Program-made: the position numbers and the translations under genes
The notes under the pieces: generated by a model
Seen by the model: only the letters and a program-made list of their open reading frames with translations
The model's database searches: none
What the model was told of the DNA's origin: nothing
Part shown: positions 47,201-58,100 of the stretch, piece by piece
Layout of the letters: every line of letters starts with the position of its first letter
How positions within the stretch are numbered: the stretch's first letter is position 1
DNA from: Petrolisthes cinctipes
Taxonomy: Eukaryota > Arthropoda > Malacostraca > Decapoda > Porcellanidae
Length of the DNA stretch: 64,000 nt
Direction: 5' to 3'
Assembly (NCBI GenBank): GCA_033782935.1
Contig: JAWQEG010001435.1
Span: 227,753 to 291,752, forward strand

Positions 47201-47700
47201 TGATATCCGTTGGTGTTGTGAGTTGCCAGTGTACCGCCAGATGAACAAATATTAACTGCTTTACTATACGAGTTCTTTATTACCCCAGACCTAGACAGCT
47301 TGTTGAGTCACACATGGGCCATGGGTATTGTATTCGCTCCCGTCTGTGTGCGTGTGTAAGGGGGGGGGGGGGGTAGCAAGTATGTGCTCGCGTGGGTTGG
47401 GTTTGGCTTGTGTGTGTCAAATTGTTTTAGCGTGTATAGGCTATTTCAACATAATTGCCGTTTGTATATAATTATTGTGTGTGTTTTTTTTTTTTTTTTT
47501 TTACATACGTGTGTGCGGTGATGTATGTGTAGATAATATGCATGTATGAACAGTTGCAGGCAAAAGAGTCGACACACACACACATGGGAAGTGACGAGTA
47601 AATAATTGAATTTTCCTCTATTTTATTATGTAACTTTTTATTCGTTATGTAATATTATCACTGCATCATTATTATTGTCGCTTGGTATATTAGTAAATTT

Positions 47701-48306
47701 TAGTCCCTATGATCGTGTATGAGAATTGGAGGCTTCTGATTCCTCCTGACCATGCCACGAAACAAGCTCCTTCAATATAGGTGTGTGTTTCGTGGCAATA
47801 TTTGAAGGACTTATTTACCTCCAATTTTCTAACTACATCACAGGGTTCCTTAAGGAGATTTTCTCTTATTGGTAAATTGGAGGGCTTCTGATTCCTCCTC
47901 ACTATGCCAGGAAACAAATCACCTCAATGTTACTAATAGGGAATCTGTTATTTCGTATCATAGTTTGGAGGAATCTGAGACCTTCTAATTCACCAACAAG
48001 AGAATCTCCCCTGGCTTAAAGGGACCCTGTGATCGTGTATGAGAATTGGAGGCTTCTGAGTTCTCCTGACCATGCCACGTTGCCATGTTTTGTGGCAATG
48101 TTTGAAGGGCTCATTAACCTCCAGTTTCTGACTATACATCACGGGGGTCCTTAAAGGGGGGGGGGGGCTAAATCTGGAGCAACTGATTCCTCCAAACTCT
48201 TCCAGGCAACAGGTCACCATTATATTTGTTCATTTGGTCCTGTTTCCTTCCATATTTTGGAGGAAATTATGGAATCAAGGCATTTCAATGTACCAAAAGT
48301 GTATTA
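47701..48306. mobile_element. Cluster of four hairpin MITEs, end to end
   Basis: Four copies of two or three subfamilies follow each other: about 47701-47849, 47854-48011, 48018-48153 and 48168-48306. Adjacent copies share or nearly share TTAA (47850-47853, cttaaaggg near 48,016). The first and third belong to the CCTGTGATCGTGTATGAGAA type, the second to the GGGGAGATTCTCTT type, and the fourth to the type with caggcaacagg and tcctgtttcc. Confidence 0.8.
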
Positions 48307-48739
48307 AGTACCTTAAATAAAACCAAAACTATATACACCTTGGATGTGGACAAATTTATAGATGTTTTGTATCATTGTATCTCATTATTTTGTATGATAA
48401 TTAGTAAATGTTTTGTATCATTGTATATCATTATTTTGTATATTAATTAATAACTGCAGCCATCTTACCCAGAAGACGGACAATTAAACCAATGAATATC
48501 GTTCGTAACTCAGTCAATCAAACTGTTCCATAAAACACATACATACATACATACAGTACACATATAACAATGTTTGAGTAGTGACAGTACAATAGTAATT
48601 AATTAAGGAGGATCGAAGTACAGACACACTCAGATGGGCAAGAGACTATAGTATCCGAGTGTACAGTTTAGGCTTTACATATAAGATGAATGAATTAAAT
48701 TTAACACTATCCTTTTAAGAGGGTATTACACTTATGGTA

Positions 48740-48808
48740 CAGTCTCGGCACATAGTCCTTGATCAGGGTGTAAGGGGAAGTCTGGTCAAGGATTATCTGC
48801 CGCGACTG
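48740..48808. mobile_element. 69-base TA-flanked hairpin MITE
   Basis: CAGTCTCGGCACATAGTCCT and tcaaggattatctgccgcga-ctg are mirror arms; TA flanks both. A half copy lies at about 51,649-51,685 (ggtcaaggactatttacttg, then tacagtctc). Confidence 0.8.
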
Positions 48809-49214
48809 TACATTGGAGTGACTTTATTCCTCTAATTAATGTATGCCTAGAAAAAGGATCATATTAACGAAAATAATGGTGATGCTTGGAGTAGTTTGGA
48901 GGAATCAATTTGCTCCAGATTTACCTACACTGTACTACCCCCTTAACACAGACTCAGTAAATCACTTATAGTCTATATGGTAATTATTTATTATAGTCAC
49001 TTATAGTGTATATGGTAATTCCTTATTATAGTCACTTGTAGTCAGTATGGTCATTTTAATTACAAAGGTCTATATATTGAGGGTTTACTCTACTGTGTAT
49101 ACCATTATAAGCCAACGAAGATAACATTACTACTACTGTTACTACTACTACTACTACTATAGTGACCTTTGTTGGTGGTGACAGCGAACACGACTTTTGT
49201 GTCAGACTGTACAG
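48809..49214. other. Intergenic, no gene seen
   Basis: A half hairpin MITE (gtagtttggaggaatcaatt, 48,892) and three tandem copies of tatggtaattatttattata-type sequence (48,965-49,060). Confidence 0.6.
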
Positions 49215-49526
49215 AGAGAGAGAGAGAGAGAGAGTAGTGGTTTATCATACAGAGGTGGTGTACGTGTGTGTGTGTAGTGGGGTATTGTACAGATGTGTGT
49301 GTGTGTGTAGTGGGATATTGTACAGATGTGTGTGTGTGTATGTGTGTGTGTGATATCGTACAGTGTGTGTGTGTGTGTGTGTGTATCGATCCAGTATGAA
49401 CAGCGGTTATAACGAAAGGAGGGGTGTGGTGGTGGTGGTGGTGGTGGTGGGGGATATATTGATTAGCATACATACTTATATAGTTCACTACAGTACGGCA
49501 TTTGGTGAATTTATACTGACCCTATT

Positions 49527-49586
<60 letters not shown>

Positions 49587-49739
49587 CTGTCAGTTTGTAA
49601 CTTTACTAAATTAGGGGATCTGTTTCATGACATAGCTTGGAGGATTCAGTAGCCTTCCAGAGAGAGAGAGAAACAGATAGACGAGACCAGAGAGTGAGAC
49701 AGACAGACAGATAGACAGACAAGAGAGACAGACAGACAG

Positions 49740-49804
<65 letters not shown>

Positions 49805-49974
49805 ATAGATACAAATAGTGAGACAAACACTTTAGTCATATATCCCTCTGATTGGCTTTTGTGTGTATGGTATGTATGTACGATGACTCCCTAGACAGAA
49901 CCATCGTACAGGCGTGGTACCGATACGATGACGAGAGAGAGAGAGAGAGAGAGAGAATTTCAACATAACATAAC

Positions 49975-50039
<65 letters not shown>

Positions 50040-50105
50040 CAACTTAACATGAGAGAGAGAGAGAGATGGTGTTGGTAGTGTTGGAGAGAGGAGGGAGAGA
50101 ATGAC
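49215..50105. repeat. GA/CT and GT microsatellite cluster
   Basis: GA at 49215-49234, GT blocks at 49267-49385, CT at 49529-49582, GA at 49743-49799, 49931-49955 and 49979-50036. The segment carries no supported gene. Confidence 0.85.
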
Positions 50106-50263
50106 AGCATATAATTATGTGTCTAAGGCAATACAATAACATTAATCAGTTCCTCAAATAGATATTATAATTATATCACCCCAACTGAAGATATAATTTA
50201 TCCCTTTAGAGCCCTTAAATCCCATATGGGGTACTTAAAAAACAGTGGATTTACTTTGGGTAA

Positions 50264-50377
50264 ATACGTAGCAAGTGATTGATTCCTCCAAACTATTCCA
50301 GGCAACAGGACACCATTATTTTCGTTCATCTGGTCCTGTTTCCTGATATACTTTGGAGGAAGCAAGGCGCTCCAAGA
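50264..50377. mobile_element. Hairpin MITE copy
   Basis: It carries gattcctccaaactattcca, ggcaacaggacaccattatt and mirrored ggtcctgtttcctgatatac, tttggaggaagcaaggcgct. This matches the subfamily at 48168 and 55947. Confidence 0.7.
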
Positions 50378-50419
50378 TCAGAGGACTGCTCATGTTATTG
50401 TTTTATGTCCATTTTATAG

Positions 50420-50530
50420 AGTGACTTGGAGAGCAAATGATTCCTCCGAACTATGCAGTGAAACAAACGACATTGGTGTCTCTAATAGGGGATCTGTTTC
50501 ATGGCAAAGTTTGGAGGAATCTAAGTGACA
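50420..50530. mobile_element. Hairpin MITE copy
   Basis: It carries aatgattcctccgaactatg, gggatctgtttcatggcaaa and gtttggaggaatctaagtga. Confidence 0.65.
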
Positions 50531-50579
50531 ATATATAGTGAATGAATAAGTTAGATAGTGAAGACAAGGATAAGAAACA

Positions 50580-50718
50580 CACACATACACATACACACAC
50601 TGTGTGTGTGTGTGTGTGTGTGTGTGTTTGTGTTTGTGTTACAGCTATACATACGTTATGGTACTATCGTAATTATATGACCCTTAAACTGTTACCAAAA
50701 CAAAGTTCGTTACACACA

Positions 50719-50770
<52 letters not shown>

Positions 50771-50811
50771 AGCATAGATATTATTTCCTACTTCCTGCAA
50801 GTATTCCCCGC

Positions 50812-50854
<43 letters not shown>

Positions 50855-51165
50855 GTATTCCCCCCCCCCCTCTCTCTGCATGTGACAGATAGCGTATGAT
50901 TATCGCATCAGTAAAATCAATGTTAAAATTATAGTACACTTGGTGACAGGAGTGAATAATAAAGACATAATATAAAAAAATAATCGAAAATATATTGATA
51001 ATGGCGAAAATTATTATAACAAGTCAAATTGTTGTAATAATAATAATAACAATAATAATAATAATAATAGTAATAACAATAATACAGATAATAATAATAT
51101 AAATATACAATACTATTATATTATTTTCCTCAACACACACACACACACACACACACACATATGTT
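50580..51165. repeat. GT, GA, CT, AAT and CA microsatellites
   Basis: GT at 50600-50626, GA at 50721-50768, CT at 50814-50850, ATA/AAT units at 51,035-51,110 and CA at 51134-51160. Confidence 0.85.
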
Positions 51166-51261
51166 TACCTGTACAGTTCTTCACATGCACCTACATACAC
51201 ACACTCTATTACTCTACAATTCCATCGCCATAATTAATCACCATTGCGAAGTCAATAAACG

Positions 51262-51405
51262 TTAAGAATCCTGTGATCGAGTATGGGAATTGGAGACATA
51301 TGATTCCTCTTCGACTATGCCATGAAACACGCTTCTTCGATATAGGTTATGATGTTAAACGTGGCAATATTTGAAGGACTCGTTTACCTCCAATGTCCCT
51401 TAAAC
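51262..51405. mobile_element. Hairpin MITE copy (CCTGTGAT subfamily)
   Basis: It runs from gttaagaatcctgtgatcga to caatgtcccttaaacc, with TTAA at both ends (allowing one change) and mirrored arms gaattggagacatatgattc and gaaggactcgtttacctcca. Confidence 0.7.
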
Positions 51406-51941
51406 CCCAATAACTCAACAAATCCAATTAACCCCAGCACATTAATTCAACAAGTGGCTCGTCAAGGTGAAACTGTATAATATGTGAACACTTGTGGGTT
51501 TATCGCTTCAGTCATTCCCCGCAGCGGTGTTTGTAGAATTATTGTTGGTGTGGTTGGGAGCTCTGCCCCGTATTCTCTTAAAGTTTAAACCATGCTCTGG
51601 CCACGAGTATATGTACGGTACTGGCAGCGGTTTTCCATCACTGCCTGCCTGGTCAAGGACTATTTACTTGAGTGTACAGTCTCAGACAATAATAATAATC
51701 ATCCACATAGGTCTGACTCTTGCAAATGTTTGATAGTTTACCTCTGTTTGTTTGATGAGAAACTTTCCAATAACTAGGAAAGATAATCAGCATCTTTTAA
51801 TTTACTGCAAGCACCCATACTCACTATTCAAAACAATAACATCCTATAAAAATGTGAAAACATGAGTGAATTATTTGTTTGAGTTACCCATATGTGTATT
51901 GAAACTCATGTCCACAATTGTACGTGAATGTATGAACCGTT

Positions 51942-52063
51942 ACGTATGCAAGAACATCAGTGGTGTTAACGATGATGTGGCAACGATGATGACTATTGTT
52001 TGTCTATGGAGTCATCGTAACGGTACCACACCATCGTCAACACCACTAATGTTCTTGCATACG
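51942..52063. mobile_element. Short hairpin MITE related to 39474-40021
   Basis: cgtatgcaagaacatcagtg, gtgttaacgatgatgtgg and the mirrored ccacaccatcgtcaacacca, ctaatgttcttgcatacg form a hairpin with a short loop. A further partial member lies at about 49,871-49,932. Confidence 0.75.
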
Positions 52064-52073
52064 ACCTTATCTA

Positions 52074-52154
52074 CAGTCGGCAAAAAAATGATTGGAACTC
52101 CCCTATGGATAATAATATTCAATTTCAATGTAAGGTTGGTTTCAATACCGACTG
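52074..52154. mobile_element. Tc1/mariner-like MITE, 81 bases, in the glycosyltransferase 3' UTR
   Basis: CAGTCGGCAAAAAAATGATT at the left and ggtttcaataccgactg at the right, flanked by TA on both sides. Only 16 bases separate it from the TGA stop codon. Confidence 0.85.
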
Positions 52155-52170
52155 TATATACGATCAGTTA

Positions 52171-52656
52171 TCAAAATATAACATGGGCTTCATACAAGAG
52201 ATGGAAGACACGAGGACAGTTCCTTCTAAAAGCCTCCTTAAGAATAGAGTCCCCTTCTGGTGAGACGAGAGCACGGGATGAGAGAGAATTATAGAGATGT
52301 AAAGTAAAGGCTGTAGTATTGTTGAAGAATATCTCACCCAGTCCTGCTCCCTCAGTGAATATACTCTTTAACTCTCCTTTACCATACCCGTAATGCACAG
52401 GGTAGAAAAGTGTCTTGGGGAACACGGTTGTATCATCACACTCCTGCCCTACGATGGACTGGTCTGATGTGGTTTGAGTTAGGGTTGTGTGAGTGCCGGT
52501 AGCCGAAGTACCAATATCATAAGCAGATTGGTTAAAGTTATTTTGGATTGTGAGGTTTTGTGAACATCGTTGGTACAGATGGTGTGTGACCAACTCTGGT
52601 CCAATACTGCAACAAGTGTCTGGCTCAAACACTCGTGGGATGTCTGCCACAATGTT
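52171..52656 (-). CDS. Glycosyltransferase exon 5 (terminal, TGA stop)
   Basis: The acceptor is CTCAACAG in phase 0 and the exon encodes the last 161 residues. CSIGPELVTHHLYQRC, KTLFYPVHYGYGKGEL and the C-terminal ALVSPEGDSILKEAF then NCPRVFH match the GPQLLT, EAFYPI and LHARYCP blocks of A4GALT. The TGA at 52171-52173 is only 16 bases from a Tc1-like MITE, which therefore lies in the 3' UTR. Confidence 0.9.
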   Translation of the reverse strand, partial: NIVADIPRVFEPDTCCSIGPELVTHHLYQRCSQNLTIQNNFNQSAYDIGTSATGTHTTLTQTTSDQSIVGQECDDTTVFPKTLFYPVHYGYGKGELKSIFTEGAGLGEIFFNNTTAFTLHLYNSLSSRALVSPEGDSILKEAFRRNCPRVFHLLYEAHVIF

Positions 52657-53799
52657 CTGTTGAGGAAGAGGCTGATGTCTACATTTATTCATCTGTTTAC
52701 TTATTATTTATTTAGTTATCTTTTGCTTAACAACATAAGCACCTTACAAAGCATAATTATGGTAATATACATATTTAATATTACTAAATCCATTTCTGCA
52801 AGAGGAATGCCTTGCAAATTGTATGCTGCACTTATTTAATCTATATCAAGTTTACTGCATCATACTATCATATAAACAACATGTGTATATATAACTATAA
52901 AAAATAACTGAAACTACATATAGCCTTAATATTTTAACATAAACAATATTCATTGCTTTACAATATGATTGAATTTTAAGGAGCAGGAATGAACTCACCT
53001 CCAATAGCCAATGACCTTTGACGAAGGAACCAATGGCTAAATTAACAAGGCGGTGGTCGGCCCAAGCCAACCAACTCCTCCTGGGTGTGTGATGTTGACG
53101 GGGTTTTGAATGACGATCATGGTAGGTGGAGGAGGAGGAGGAGGAGGAGGATGTAGGTGGTTGTTGGAGGGGAAGAGGTCTTAGAGTGATGAAGTCCAGG
53201 TCAAGGTAGGTGCCTCCATAACGACGTAGCAGCTCAGTACGTACAGCATCACTCACGAAGGTTGAGGCTCGCTCTGACGACACCACATATCTTACTTCAT
53301 ATATAAACTCAACAAATAATGTAGTTAATTAATATATCAACAGCAAATACATGTAGTTGGGAACATTACCTTGGCCTCAACCCTTATTGTTTAAAAATTG
53401 TGTATAATGGTATACTCGTATTGAATTCCTGACATACTTAATGGAGGAATCAAGGCGCTCCAATGTAACAAAATATAATACTCCCATAATCAAAGGCACG
53501 AAAGTCAAGAAAGAAGTGATTAATTAAATTCTGAAGACGATCGATAGAATGACACAAGACTTTCATGTTTATTGATGGATGTTTTAAATTGTAAGATGGT
53601 TGTTTTTAATAGTGTAAGATGATTGTTTTTAATAGTGTAAGATATACGACCAAAAAGGATGAAGGGAGTGTTATAAAGTATGTGTGTGTACGTTACCTGT
53701 GTTGATTATCCAGTGTATTTGTGTGTGTGTGTGTTACCTGTGTTGATCATCCAGTGTATGTGTGTGTGTGTGTGTTACCTGTGTTGATCATCCAGTGTC

Positions 53800-53841
<42 letters not shown>

Positions 53842-54132
53842 CTGTGTTGATCATCTAGTATCGGTGTATGTGTGTGTGTTACCTGTGTTGATCATCCAGT
53901 ATCGGTGTGTGTGTGTGTGTGTGTGTTACCTGTGTTGATCATCCAGTGTATGTGTGTGTGTGTGTGTGTTACCTGTGTTGATCATCCAGTGTCGGTGTGT
54001 GTGTGTGTGTGTGTTACCTGTGTTGATCATCCAGTGTCGGTGTGTGTGTGTGTGTGTGTGTTACCTGTGTTGATCATCCAGTGTAGGTGTGTGTGTGTGT
54101 GTGTGTGTTACCTGTGTTGATCATCCAGTGTC

Positions 54133-54180
<48 letters not shown>

Positions 54181-54379
54181 CTGTGTTGATCATCCAGTGT
54201 CGGTGTGTGTGTGTGTGTGTGTGTTACCTGTGTTGATCATCTAGTATCGGTGTATGTGTGTGTGTGTTACCTGTGTTGATCATCCAGTGTCGGTGTGTGT
54301 GTGTGTGTGTGTTACCTGTGTTGATCATCCAGTGTAGGTGTGTGTGTGTGTGTGTTACCTGTGTTGATCATCCAGTGTC

Positions 54380-54425
<46 letters not shown>

Positions 54426-54634
54426 CTGTGTTGATCATCCAGTGTCGGTGTGTGTGTGTGTGTGTGTTACCTGTGTTGATCATCCAGTGTAGGTGTGTGT
54501 GTGTGTGTGTGTGTGTTACCTGTGTTGATCATCCAGTGTCGGTGTGTGTGTGTGTGTGTGTTACCTGTGTTGATCATCCAGTGTAGGTGTGTGTGTGTGT
54601 GTGTGTGTGTTACCTGTGTTGATCATCCAGTGTC

Positions 54635-54694
<60 letters not shown>

Positions 54695-55096
54695 CTGTGT
54701 TGATCATCCAGTGTATGTGTGTGTGTGTGTGTTACCTGTGTTGATCATCCAGTGTCGGTGTGTGTGTGTGTGTGTGTGTTACCTGTGTTGATCATCCAGT
54801 ATCGGTGTGTGTGTGTGTGTGTGTGTTACCTGTGTTGATCATCCAGTGTCGGTGTGTGTGTGTGTGTGTGTGTTACCTGTGTTGATCATCCAGTATCGGT
54901 GTGTGTGCCAGTCGTCAAGGGGAGGTTGGTTCAGTACTTGGTTCAGGTCCAACCAGGCCACTCTTACCCTGGCTAACCCCAACACCACCTGTCACACATA
55001 CATACATACATACGCACGCACATGGATACACACACTCGCACGCACATGGATACACACACACTCACATGTATACACACATACATTAACATACAAACG

Positions 55097-55134
<38 letters not shown>

Positions 55135-58100
55135 CATACACACACATAATATACATATGCATACATATCACACACGCATGCATACACACACACGCACACA
55201 CACACACACACACGATGTACAAAGATTTCAGTAGGCAGTAGTCGTTTCAAATGGGCAGTTCAAATAAATAATTAAAATTTTCATATCATATATTAGATTT
55301 TCTGATTGATTTTTTTTTTTATTCACCTATATACACACGAAAATCAAGCTTCACTGGATGGATATGGTGATTTCCTTAAGGACCCTGTGATCATGTATGA
55401 GACTTGGAGGCTTCTGATTCCTCCTGATTATGCCACGAAACAAGCTCCTTCAATATAGTTGGTGTTTCGTGGCAATGTTTGAAGGACTCGCTAACCTCCA
55501 ATTTTCTGACTACATCACGGAGTCCCTTAAGGGGAGATAATTCTATTGTTAGTGAATTGGAAGGTCTCTGATTCCTCCAAACTATGCCACGAAACAGACA
55601 GACGCTCTCAATGGTACTAATAAGGAATCTGTTTTGTGATATAGTTTGGAGGAATCACAGACTTTCTAATTCACCGACAAAAGAAAAATATCCCTTATAG
55701 AGTTGGTATACTTTTGGTACATTGGAGTGCCTTGATTCCTCCAAAGTATGCCAGGAAACAACAGGACCAGATTAACAATAATGATGGTGTCAGGTTTTTT
55801 TTTGGAATAGTTTGGAGGAATCAGTTGCTCCAGATTTGCCAACACTGTTCTATACCCACTAAACTAATAAGCTGCCACGTAAGTATATTATTAACCTCAC
55901 TATGCATCCAGTTGTAGCCCAGGAATTATTAAGGAGAAAGAATAGTTTGGGTTAAATCTGGAGCAAATGATTCCTACTAACTATTCCGTGCAACAGACAG
56001 ACCACCATTATTTTTGTTCATCTGGTCCTGTTTCCTGGCTTACTTTGGAGGAATTGAGGCTCTCTAATATACCAAAAGTATACTAAGGCCCGTAGTTTAA
56101 ACAAAAAATTATGGGCCCTTACTGGAGCTGTATGAATCCTCCAAAATAATCCAGGCCACAGAACCCTTCAGTATTTCTAATAGGGAATCTGTTGCCCGGA
56201 GTAGTTTGGAGAAATCATAGAGCTCCAGTAAGGACCCTTACTTTTTTTTAAACTACGGGCCTTAACCCTTAATCTGTTATCGACAAGTGTGTGTGTGTGT
56301 GCGTGTTTGATGGCGGGTGAGGTACAGTTGGCCACAGGAATTCTTACACAGGTTATATAGAAAGAGAGGTCATTATTCTGGAAGTACTGCAATGAATGGT
56401 CTATCAAGTAACTCGGTGATTGCATAACAACAAACCCAATTGCAGTTACGTAGTCTTACATTTTCTATATGTTGTGATTCGTAAACCCTTGAAAACAACA
56501 GAGTGTGTTCGAATTACTGTGGCCAATAATACCTGCATTAGTGTGTGTGTGTGTGGTTGATGGTGGGTGAGGTACAGTACCTGCATTAGTGGGTGTGTGT
56601 GGTTGATGGTGGGTGAAGTAACCAATAGCAGCAATGGGTGACCAGGATGGTGGTAAGCTGTACTCTCCACAGCACACGCCTGTATAGGATCAGTCAAGGG
56701 GATAGTACACATATTACATTTGGTACATTGGAGTGCCATGATTCCTCTAAACTTAGTCTAAAATATGCCAGGAAACAGAACTAGATGAACAAAATCAATT
56801 GTGGCCTGTTGCTTGGAATAATCTGGAGGAATAATTTAAGCTGGGGTCACAATTGCTGTTGACTTAAGTCCCAGTCACACTGTCTTTATGACTTAATTAA
56901 TATTATTGACCACCCGTGACTTGCTGATGCAGGAAGGTTGTACTTATTGGTATGTATCCAGACGTACACCTTACATACATACCCTGGGTGTGTAGGATTA
57001 TCATGTGACTCCGTCCACTGTACAACTTGAGAGGTTGGCGGGAAGCGGCCTCATTTATTATAGCATGTTAAACAAATTTAGGGCCAGTCTGGACAATTAT
57101 CAGAATCGCCATACAACGGGATAAAATCAACGTCATACTTAGTCATACACCTCCAAGCAGAGATGAGCCTACATTTGGCAACGTCTGGCGGCGTCAGTTG
57201 GGATGAAAACGTCATGAAAAAAACGTTACTGTTATAATAATTAGAGCCACCTAATGAAGGGTTTGCAGACACACCTGTTTCCAATCAATGGCCCCCAGTG
57301 TGTGGTCAAAGTTCCACCGGGTTGTGAATTTTTCTGCAACTGACTTCCAATCCTTAGGTATCTTTGTAAAGTCAAACACTTCGTCAACAAACAGCTCCAC
57401 AATGGCCTCGCAGGTCTCAGGGACCAATAGTGATATGGTGTTCTTGGCCACCCGGAAGCCATATTGCAAACCTGAGTAGGAATTGTCACTTACCAGGATG
57501 ATCAGTTTGATGGCAACTTTCTGTTTTACCTATAAAGGTATCCTACAGAAGGCTACCTGCTTCTCCAATCAAGGTTGCACACGTTGACAACTTTCTTCAA
57601 ACAGTCTCTCGTCCAGTCGCAGGAAGTTTCTGTATATGTGTTGGTCCTCTACTGTTAGTTTATTCATAAGGCTGTGGAAGTGGTCGTACTGTACAGTAGC
57701 TGTCCCTCATCTACAAGTACGACTTCACCCAAGTAGTTCGTCTCTTCTTCCTCTTGATGATTATCTCCCCAGGCTGCAGGACCTTGCACATACTTTCTGC
57801 ACAGTTGTCAGTGATATTCAGCATAATGCAGTAGTATACTTGTTTCACATGCATTTACGTTCGCCATTGCCATGATGCAAACTCGGGTTATCATCAGGAT
57901 CTGTAACTTTTGTATAGGGGCACCAGTAGAGAATGACACATTTAGTTGTCATGGTGGGGTTGTGACGGTCCACCATACGCCTGACGGGGTTTCGCGTGAG
58001 TCTCGACTTGGCCTTGCCACCACTTGGCAATATCAAGCTGGACTATTCGTGTAACATACTGTAATAGGAGACGGACCCATGTCTGATCCCATATGGCCTC

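Noticed and set aside
53690..54900. CRISPR-like array (regular repeats with spacers)
   Set aside because: The spacers are all (GT)n and the genome is eukaryotic; the repeat is an exon-end minisatellite.
53872..55241. Open frames of the type VCVCVCVLPVLIIQC repeated
   Set aside because: These are plus-strand readings of the splice-donor minisatellite. The repeats code by chance only.
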